From positions 264,983,160-265,047,159 of the forward strand of contig CM037879.1 of the NCBI GenBank assembly GCA_021292165.1: a stretch of DNA of 64,000 nucleotides, given 5' to 3'. The stretch is from Shinisaurus crocodilurus. Lineage: Eukaryota > Chordata > Lepidosauria > Squamata > Shinisauridae. A program made the translations under genes and the position numbers. Below, one piece after another: positions 55,950 through 64,000 of the stretch (positions are counted from its first letter, which is position 1; every line of letters begins with the position of its first letter). Below the pieces are notes generated by a model. That model saw only the letters and a list, made by a program, of their open reading frames with translations, searched no databases and was not told where the DNA came from.

Positions 55950-57120
55950 CACCCTAGAAGGATACATACATGATGATGTTCCTCTCCCTTTTGTTCCTGT
56001 GCGAGGCTGGAGAGAGACCTGGCATCCCAGAGGGAAGAAGGGAAGCTGGTGATAACAACAGAAAGACACCGACCCGCGCCCACTCCCTCGGCCCTACGCC
56101 GAAGTCCGCCCACGCGCGCCCCCGGCCCCACGCTGCTGTTGAGTCGGCTTCCCATTCTCCCTGTTGGCTGGCGCAGCGCACGGAACTGCAGCGGGAAGAG
56201 GAGGGAGGGGCGAAGGCAGAGCCTGCGAGAGCGCGACGCCCCCTTCTGAGCCCGCCTCGACTCATTCTGTTTTGTTAATGAAAAGCTCCCCTCGTCGTCC
56301 TCTTCTTGCGCGCTCGCTCGGCTTGAATTGCCCGGGCCAGGGAGTTTGCCGTGCGCGCACGCTCGCTCGCTCGCTCATGCCTGCGCCTTGGAACCGGGCC
56401 CGCGCCACCCTCCTTTCCATCTCTCAGTGCGCGCGCTCGCCGTCTCCGTCTCACTCGCGCGCGCGCAGGTGCTGCCCTCTCCAGTCCTCTGCCGGGCTCT
56501 CTTTCTCTTTCCCCCGCCCGCCGCCGGCTCCGCTTCCTTCTCTCGTCTCCCCGCCCTCCCACCCGAAACTGGAGCGTCGCCGGGAAGCAGAAGGGTGGGC
56601 TCGTGGTGGTGGTGGAGGAGGGAATACAGAGAAGGAGAAACTGAGGGAGGCTCCCCGTTAGCAGCAGGAGCACCCTACGCCCGCCTCCACACGCACACAG
56701 CAGCCCCCTTCCCACGTGAAGAGCCGGGAAGGGCCAAGAAGCAAGAGCTGCCTGCCTGCCTGCCCCCCCCCCCCTCTCTCTCCCTTCTCTCGCTGCTACT
56801 CTTGGAAAGCGAGAGCCGCGGCCCGGCCGGAGCAGACACGCTAACTGACTCGCCTCCTCCCCTGCCTGCTCCCCTCCCGGCATTACAGCCTCTTTTGCTG
56901 TGCCGAGGGAGGGGCCTCTCCCTGGCAACCCCTTTCGCCGCCCTGGTCGCTTCTTCCCTTACGCACAGCTCTTTCTTTCTCCTTCCCTCCCTTCCCCCCC
57001 GCCCTTATGTGATCTTTTACTGGATTCCCTCACTTCTCCCTTTATGTTTGTGTTCGCCTCCCTTTCCTTCCCACCCCAGTGCTGCGAGATCTCCGTTTCT
57101 CTCCCCCCTCCCCTGTCCTA
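55950..57120 (+). promoter_or_regulatory. CpG island promoter and 5' UTR region
   Basis: CpG dinucleotides are dense from about 56080 to 56900 (many CGCGCGC, GCTCGCTCGCTCGC and CCGCCGCCGG blocks) and thin out into a C/T-rich stretch to 57650. There is no TATA box at a clear position. This is the usual shape of a vertebrate CpG-island promoter. The long open frames here (217 codons minus, 265 codons plus) lack domains and are explained by GC composition. Because the next coding exon is on the plus strand, transcription probably starts inside the island and most of 56300-57655 is 5' UTR. Divergent transcription is possible. Confidence 0.75.
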
Positions 57121-57655
57121 GCTAGGTATCTCCCCCTCCCCCCCGTGCAGGGTTTCCTTTCTCCAGCTCTTGCAATCGCTCCGACTCCATCCTCCCACGC
57201 ATTCCCGGTTCCATCTCGCTCTCACTCTATTCCCCACCCCCCGCCGCCAGCATCTCCGGAACGGGATACTGTAATCCACTTTTTCTCCAATAAGAGGATC
57301 TCCTCTCCTTTCACTTTATTCCCCTCCTCCTGTATTCCCGTTTTTCACTTACATAGCATAGGGTCTCACTTTAATTCTGTTGCCTTCCTTCCCACTTGTT
57401 CTTTGAATCCTCCCTCCATCTCTCTCTTTCCAGTGCACTCTTGCCCCCCCTGCCTTCTTCCACCTGCTCCCCGCCACTGCGCCTACATTGGGGCTTGAGA
57501 GCTGGGAAGGGGGGGGGGACTTGCTGATACCCCCTCCCCATGCCTTTGATTTCTGCCCGCCTGCCTGCTGGTGTTGGATACTCAGAGGAAGAAGCGGGAA
57601 GCCCGCCCAGCTCTTTCTTCTGGGGGATGCTGGTGGTGGCCGAGATGTTGACTTG

Positions 57656-57833
57656 ATGCTTGGCTTTGCCATGGATGGGATGACATGCTTCATGGTTGCC
57701 TTGGTCACACTGGTGCTCCGTTGCCCCAGTCCACCTTGGTGCATTGCCCGCCGACTGGTGCTTTGGACGGGTCTCCCTGTGCTGCTGCCTCTGTTGCTGT
57801 CTGTGCCAGCCTCTCTGGCTTCCCCAGTAGCAG
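57656..57833 (+). CDS. First coding exon of an unidentified secreted or membrane protein
   Basis: Two in-frame starts are possible: ATG 57656 (weak context) and ATG 57671 in an ideal GCCATGG context, which I favour for the native start. The peptide begins MDGMTCFMVALVTLVLRC and continues to a strongly hydrophobic GLPVLLPLLLSVPASLASPV, like a signal peptide with a possible cleavage after SLA. The donor CAG|GTAAGG follows at 57834, leaving phase 1. The exon directly follows the CpG island and runs in the same direction as HIPK2. No downstream exon is found within the remaining 6.2 kb, as expected for a large first intron. I do not recognise the gene; the frame is open further upstream to 57488, but those codons look like 5' UTR. 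Confidence 0.6.
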
Positions 57834-59819
57834 GTAAGGGAATATAGAAATCCTATGCCAATACTACCGCACTCCAGGTATTACTCTCTAGCTTCTTTTG
57901 TTGGGAGGCCAAAATATGCTTCCTTTTTATATCTTTAGAAAATTGCTGTTTTATATTCCCAGAATATGTTGCAGCTGATTGCTTTTTAGAATCAACCTTT
58001 CACCTTATAGCATAGTTGTAATTGATTTTCCCTCCCATTAAAAGTGGGAAAAGCCAGTGCAATGTTAAAGATGCAAAACAATGAAATCTGAAAACCTCTA
58101 TTTCTTTTGCTTATCTCCTTGTATGTACCAAGGAAAGGGAGTGTGTTGTTTTGGTCATGTCCTATCCATAGATATATTTTGTTGGGCTTGAGGGAATGAA
58201 GGAAAACAGTGCAATTTTTAATTTGTTTGTTTGTTTTAAAGGAAAGGCATTCTCAATTAAAAGCTTGTTTTGTTCGAAGGTTAAAGCACTTAACACCCAA
58301 AGTGAAAAAGGTAGGAAGCTGAGTCTATTGAAATGGAATTAAAAGATAAGGAGTGGTCTCCTGCCTTGTTACTTGAAATGGGCTTGGAGAATTGAGTATC
58401 CAGCTGAAAGCTGATGTACAGTTGGTCCATTTGGAATTTACATATTTCTGGGGAACGGTGGAGTATTTTTCAGGAAAAGTGCTTTGATACTTGGAAAGGT
58501 GTCAGTATTAGCTTGTAGTAGCATTTCTAAGATTCTACATACATTCATTTGGAGCTCAGTGTGGAATCACAAAGTGTTGAAAGGAGGAAATGAACCCAAT
58601 ATACAACTCTGTAAGACTAAACACTGCTCTTTTCCAAAAAAATAAACAGCACATAATGTGCCTGGGTTTTGACTTGAAACAATGCCTCATACTTCATTAG
58701 TATTTTCTCAGTACTTTAAATTGCAAGGCTGTTTTCTTCTGCTTGTTATTGATGCAAAGTTGTAATATAGTTGTTAAATTGTAGTAGACAAATTCCTTAT
58801 GCAGACTACCACTTGTAGAAATGAATCCTTTACTCTGTTTCCCCACAATGTTCTGTCCCCCACACACACTTTTTTAAGAAGGGGAAAATGCCATCCTAAA
58901 CTTTACAGATGTCATTTGAGAGAGCAGTTACCATCTGCTGATGTATGTTTGTTGTTGTTGAAATACATCTTTTTTTTTTAATTTAAAAAAAGGTGGTGAT
59001 AAATTAATACATCATAAATCTTCTTTCATCACCCATCTAGTGAAATAGCTGATCTCATATCTGGAGATGTAGTAATTGTGTTAGCCATTGACAAAAGCTT
59101 CATTTCTTGTTCAAGCAGCATTCACTTATTTTCTTTTTGTTCATCTTTCAGAATGTCTTACTTTCTTGGCATTTGGCAACCTGTGTTATCTATGGGATAT
59201 AACAAAATTATAGAGGAGAGAGGGAACATTCCATTAATCTTACTAGCCATTGAACTGGGTCAAGCATAAGGTGGAACTCAGAAGTTATTTTGAGGAATTC
59301 AGCATGTAGATTAAATATAAGATGCAAGAGTGGATATATCAAAGTTATGGTTTTCAAGATCACAGGTGGGATCTTGAGCATTTAAGGTGTTATTGAAAAT
59401 GGATCATATATTCATCATCATCATCATTATTATTATTATTAATCAGTTGGGAAGTATGTCAATTGGCATCTCTGTGATTGTAGCATGGATCTGATTGCTA
59501 ATCTTGTTCAGCCAGATGGCATGATGAAAAGCCCTGATACATTTTCAAAAATCATGAAAATAGGCCTACCCCAAATTATGATACTTTATTGAGATTTTAA
59601 AACAATTTTGGGTTGTTGGTCTTTTAAGGTATAATGTCATCATGTCTTGAAAACCTTCTCTGCTTTAAGCAATCCTTAAAGAGTTTCTAAGCCAACAAAA
59701 AATAAGACTTGAATTGTAGATCATCCATCTTTAATCTTATTCTTGAAAAGTGTTGAGTTCATTTGTTGGGTGAGCCACCAAACCCTTTGACTTGCTATTC
59801 TCTTTATGAGCCCAATTCA
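57834..59819 (+). other. First intron of the CpG-island gene
   Basis: AT-rich, mostly single-copy-looking sequence with an (ATT)/(ATC) triplet run at about 59409-59440. No exon or clear repeat. Confidence 0.5.
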
Positions 59820-60285
59820 AAGTGCTGGTTTTAACTTTTAAAGCCCTAAACAGCTTGGGCCCACTACAGGACCGCTTGCTCCCATGTTGTATTGCTTGTC
59901 AGTTGAAATCGTCAGAGGGGCTGTGCTCAGCAAGCTGCCACTAATAGAAATTAGGTTGGTGTGTATGTGGAATTGGGCCTTCTCTGCAGTTGACTCTGCC
60001 TAGGGTTTGGAACTCCCCTCCTGAGAGGCACGTCTGGCCTCTTCATTTGACTCTTTTTGGTGAATGTTGAAAACCATCCTCTTCTGCCAGGCTTTTAGTG
60101 ATAATTGAATTGTCCCAACTCCTGATGTTTGTCTATCTCTTGTTATTTTTGAGCTGTCTGTATTTTATTGTTGTTCTGATGTATTTGTGTTTCATATTTT
60201 GTTCTCTGCTTGTGTATTTTAATTCTTGTACACTGCGTTGGGGGCTTTGTGGCTGAAAAATGGTATAAAAATAAACTTTTACTTG
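59820..60285 (+). mobile_element. L2-type LINE 3' end, the longest copy here
   Basis: AGCCCTAAACAGCTTGGGCC, GGACCGCTTGCTCCCATG, TGGGCCTTCTCTGCAGTTGA and GGTTTGGAACTCCCCTCCTG encode the degenerate C-terminus. The 3' UTR ends TTGTACACTGCGTTGGGGGC and AATGGTATAAAAATAAA. Confidence 0.72.
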
Positions 60286-61392
60286 CCCTAGGATTGTCAC
60301 TTCTTGTCCTAGGATTGTCACCCACCTTCTTTCTCCAGTGGTTGCAGCTTTTTTCTTTTTACTCTAGAAGAGGCACAGAGGGCCCAGTCCAGATCTTAAA
60401 AGCCGCCCTACCCCCTGTGCTAGGGTCGCAACCTATTAAGTAAAAATAATTAAATACTTAGTTGCTAGGTACTGATTTAAAGTAATGTCTGTTTTCACCC
60501 TTAATATTCATATAAGAAGGAGGAATAGTTTTTAGAACCATCCCACTTTAGACTTCTGATATATAATTCCTAAAGCCTGCTTGCTAAAGAAACTGGCTTT
60601 CATAAGTGTTCTTCTAGGTGGAAGTAGAACATACTGGTAGCTTCTTCCCAGACATATTTGATAATTTGGGAGGTATATGATTAGTCATGTAAGTCTGTTC
60701 CCAGTATTCTGTCACAGTTCACAAAGCCAAGAAACAGAGTTTGGGACGGGGCTATGGTGACAGGGGTTGGCTTGATTCTCAGTGGCTCACTGATTTCTGT
60801 AGGACCTCAAAGAAAATAGATTGGAATCCAAGAAGAGTCAAAACTTGGTTCTCACTCTAGATATTGGGTTGGGTGGGTGGAAGAGAGATATGACAAGAGT
60901 GAGGGCTATGTCTGGGACTATTGGGGAGGGAGACGAGTTGGCACAAGAGATTATGGTTCTCTGTCTTACGTACCTTTTGGATTTGAGGTTCATAGGAAAT
61001 TTTGCTAAGCCATTTCTAGGGTGAATAGAAATGTATCCAGAGCTTTTTGAAACGAATTGCCAAGGGCCTCAGTGTAATTTGGAGAGTGCACCTATCTTAA
61101 AAGACATCCTTGTTTAATTTTCATGCACATCGACCATTGCTTGCACCTTACTATTTTACAAGTTGGAGATGGTTCTTATTTCTCATACAGAAAAGATGGG
61201 CATCATTCTTCAGGTGTATTAGGTAATTTACAGTTTTGACATGCAGCATTTGCCATCTTCTCCTATGCAACTTCACCAAGAACTTCCTGCTGCCTTTGTC
61301 AGCTCAGTCCATTCTTCCTGATTTTCATTAGGCTCTAAACTTTACCAGGACACTTGTCCTGTGTCCTTGTATTGTCAGAATTGACTTGTGCT
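60286..61392. other. Intron, no feature supported
   Basis: Ordinary AT-rich sequence; a 67-codon frame at 60821-61024 has no splice or domain support. Confidence 0.4.
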
Positions 61393-61817
61393 CAGTGGTA
61401 CAGCTAGGCAATTTTAGACCTTGGGCTTAAAGGTCTTGTGAGGGGGCCCTTTAGAAAGCCATGTGTATTACTTGTGAAGCATGCAATTAACAATTCTCTT
61501 CTTCTCCCCCACCCATCATTCCATGCTTTATCATTGTTTCTACATTCCTGATACGTTGGAGCAAAACAACAACAGCAAAACTGTTTTGCTAACCCTGATT
61601 TAAAAAACAAACAAAACAAAACTCTGAGCATGTGCGGTTTCACATTTTAAACTGATTTAAATCATATCACCATCATGATTACAGGAATGAAATTGAATTT
61701 ACCAGCTCAGATGCTCACCTGTTTGCCATTGCCGCATTACCTGCTGCTCTCTGGGAGGCCCCAGGGCTGTGGGGCCCTGGACTTCTTCCCAAAGGCCTAG
61801 CCTTAGCTACACCACTG
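61393..61817. mobile_element. 425-bp hAT element (same family as 51464-52199)
   Basis: The left end CAGTGGTACAGCTAGGC and the right end (inward) CAGTGGTGTAGCTAAGGC are inverted repeats. The flanks CTTGTGCT (61385-61392) and CTTCTGCA (61818-61825) match at 6 of 8, a decayed duplication. It lacks the nested LINE of its sister copy. Confidence 0.78.
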
Positions 61818-62230
61818 CTTCTGCACAGACATTCTTCCTGCCTCTGAATAAACCATCTGCTGCACTTGTGCATGGTCTCTGGTCTGCAGTGAAGATGGGT
61901 TGAGCAGTGGCAGCTCAGCGGGTGATTTGTGGGCAGTGAGGTTGGATGCATGTGGGAAATTAATCTGATGCTCACCCTTACAAAAAATGTGTGCAGAGTT
62001 GCCCCTACTGTAACTTGGTCTCTTCCTTGCTTGCTTTCCTAGGTAGACTGGATTCTCCTTGAAGTTAAAGATGCACTCTCATCCTTGTTATCCTGTGCTA
62101 TTGTAACATAGTCCTATTTACCCAAACTTTGGATTATCCATATGTTTTGGATGTTCACTAGGTTGTTTAGAAAAAAAAGTAGTTCACAAAAATACGCTTC
62201 TTAAAATACATTAGCAAGCAATGTCTACAT
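61818..62230. other. Intron, no feature supported
   Basis: No exon, RNA gene or transposon end seen. Confidence 0.4.
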
Positions 62231-62362
62231 CACTCTTCTACAACCTGATGCCCTCTGGATGTGTTGCACTCCAACTCCCAGCATCCCCAGCCACACTAGC
62301 TGGAGGAAGCTGGGAGTTATAGTCCAACACATCTGAAGAACATGAGATTGAGGGAAGGCTGG
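62231..62362. mobile_element. hAT-type palindromic MITE
   Basis: CTTCTACAACCTGATGCCCT on the left, CCAACTCCCAGCATCCCCAG and GAAGCTGGGAGTTATAGTCC in the centre, and a degenerate ACATGAGATTGAGGGAAGGC on the right follow the family plan. Confidence 0.65.
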
Positions 62363-63299
62363 TCTAGATTCTGAACTCTCCTCCACAGAAAAATATACCT
62401 GGGCTTGTATCCAATGATTGTTTTGCTGATGGAAGCAGTTCTGTCAGTGGAACCAGGGGGGCGGGGCAGCGGCGATTCTCCTCCTCTGTTCAGCCCCTAC
62501 ATACCCTTAAAATCTGCTCCAGGGGGCTTGGAAGCTCTCCAGAGAAGATTTTTGGGCAGCATGGAGGGCTGCGGGGTGGGTGGGGAGGAGAAGAGAAGGA
62601 GAAAATGCTGTCAGGCTGGCAGACTTCTGCTAGCATGATGTACACTGGATTTAATCCATATATTTCCTATTCCCCCCCCCCCCCCTTGATTTGGGTCCTT
62701 TTCTGTGCGTGGAAATGGAATTTGTTTCTTCTGCTTTGTAACTATAAACTTGGCGGTGAGGTAAAGCTGGTTGTTTTATTGGCCAATTCAGAACAGTGCC
62801 ATTTAAAAAGCTGCTGTGTTCTTATAATAGTTCATGTCTTGTTTCTGAAAGGTGTTTGCCTAGGCTGCTCTGTTGCATACCATGTTGATGAAACTGCCAA
62901 TTTCTATACAGGCTACTTGCTTGCTTCAGGGCCTAATTTGTTCAACACCAAAGTTGGATTCTACAAAGTTTTATTGCGTTATGGTCAGCATGGGTTACAG
63001 GTTCTGTATTAGACTGAATTGGACTCTCAGCTATCCCAAGTGTTACCCAAAACATATCAATTCTAGAATAATTATAATGCAGTATAGAGTAAAATAAATA
63101 GAGAGCAGAGGCGGGCAACGCATGGCCCATGGGCTGGATGTGACCCATACCCCATATGGCCTCTGCTGCCCCTGCACCCCTGAAAAAAATAAGGAAAAAA
63201 TGGTGTCCATAGAACTACAGAGTGCCAAAAGGTCATATTTAGATTGATTGCAAGCTAAATTTGACACTCTTAGGCCTCCATAGCTGCTACAGCGGAATG
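62363..63299. other. Intron with a possible hAT-like fragment
   Basis: About 62460-62600 is GC-rich. 63106-63180 (GAGGCGGGCAACGCATGGCC ... GCACCCCTG) resembles a short MITE. The 135-codon frame at 62605-63012 has no known domain or splice sites. Confidence 0.4.
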
Positions 63300-63368
63300 C
63301 TGACTGGGGAATTCTGGGAGTTGTAGGACTTTTTTTCTGTCTAAACATGCATAGGATTGCGCCTTAAG
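63300..63368. mobile_element. Half of the GTGCAATCCTATGCATG palindromic MITE
   Basis: AATTCTGGGAGTTGTAGGAC and CTAAACATGCATAGGATTGC match the right arm of 46848-46971. Confidence 0.6.
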
Positions 63369-63420
63369 CAAGATCACTTACTTGAAGGCTAAGGTGCCTA
63401 TGATCAAGGGTAGTGCAGTA

Positions 63421-63669
63421 CAGGCGGTCCTTGAGTTAAGAACATCTGACTTACAGACAACCCATACTTAACGGACTTCTGGGTTCCCTGGCACTACGTC
63501 GTTTACGTAGAGTACATAGCATAGTATACTACGCAATTTGCGTAATTTATGTAATTTGCGTAAATGCTGATTTTAACGTGTAGAATGCTATGCTGTTCCA
63601 ATTTACATACAAATTCGACTTAAAGACATTCTTAAGAACGGAACTCGTTCGTAACCTGGAGACTGCCTG
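63421..63669. mobile_element. 249-bp Tc1/mariner-superfamily (pogo/Tigger-like) MITE
   Basis: The left end CAGGCGGTCCTTGAGTTAAG and the right end (inward) CAGGCAGTCTCCAGGTTACG are inverted repeats with a TA on each side (63419-63420 and 63670-63671). TA duplication plus a CAGGC-GTCC terminus points to a pogo/Tigger-type element. The AT-rich centre repeats TTTACGTA- and ATTTGCGTAA-like motifs. Confidence 0.75.
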
Positions 63670-63739
63670 TATTTATGTACTGTATTTATTTTGAAAGGTT
63701 ATACACTGCTTTTTCAATTCACAATAATTCTCAAAGTGG

Positions 63740-63905
63740 AGACCAATGATATTTATTTATTTATTTATTCAATTTATATCCTGACCTTTCCACCAAGAAA
63801 ATGGCACTCAAGATGGCTCAAGGCACCATTTTGTACCAAGGAAATGGCACTCAATAAAAAAATCTTAAAATACAATTTAAATAATCAACAGTACAATGGG
63901 ATTAT
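63740..63905 (-). mobile_element. Antisense LINE 3' tail
   Basis: TTATTTATTTATTTATTCAA, TTATATCCTGACCTTTCCAC and AAGATGGCTCAAGGC are the reverse complement of a LINE end with an (AAAT)n tail. Confidence 0.55.
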
Positions 63906-64000
63906 CTACCTTTATAATTAACCCAAGGTAAGGCTATTAATTTTGGGGAATTAATACCCTAAGACTGCAGAGTTGAAGGAACACACTGATGTCTGGCACT

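Noticed and set aside
56275..56928. 217-codon minus-strand open frame in the CpG island (and a 265-codon plus-strand frame overlapping it)
   Set aside because: Low-complexity Arg/Gly/Pro/Ser composition on both strands at once is expected from GC-rich DNA. There are no domains and no convincing start context.
1..64000. A clustered multi-gene system, defence island, CRISPR array or biosynthetic cassette
   Set aside because: The window is vertebrate genomic DNA with spliced genes and interspersed repeats. No regularly spaced direct repeats with unique spacers and no co-oriented compact gene cluster are present.

Overview
This is a eukaryotic, almost certainly reptilian and most likely squamate (lizard or snake) nuclear window. 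It has spliced vertebrate exons, a very long 3' UTR, a CpG-island promoter, CR1/L2-type LINE tails, two tRNA-derived SINE families and a heavy load of hAT-type DNA transposons and palindromic MITEs. Species and the repeat family names were judged by eye and from memory, without a database.

Layout. 1-10695: intron of HIPK2, filled with repeats, including a 2.3-kb hAT element with perfect 8-bp target-site duplications and a broken transposase. 10696-12939: the last three coding exons of HIPK2 (homeodomain-interacting protein kinase 2), plus strand, clearly recognisable down to the C-terminal NQYPYI. 12940 to about 25905: an AT-rich stretch read as one roughly 13-kb HIPK2 3' UTR, ending at an ATTAAA signal and carrying several MITEs and a perfect 21-bp hairpin. 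25906-49751: repeat-rich intergenic or intronic DNA, including a CR1/L2-clade LINE ORF2 on the minus strand whose endonuclease segment is tandemly triplicated. 49752-50900: three phase-compatible spliced exons forming the C-terminus of a coiled-coil protein that I do not recognise. 51153-55620: SINE, two hAT elements (one nested in an older LINE end) and LINE tails. About 55950-57833: a CpG island followed by a first coding exon with a hydrophobic, signal-peptide-like segment and a good splice donor; it opens another plus-strand gene that continues beyond the window. 57834-64000: first intron of that gene, with further repeats.

The three genes (HIPK2 end, unknown coiled-coil end, new first exon) lie in the same orientation. 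Nothing suggests that they work together in one pathway. There is no operon, CRISPR array, defence island or other cassette-like system. The most unusual content is structural: long perfect inverted repeats, a triplicated LINE segment, and many hAT insertions whose target-site duplications can be read directly.
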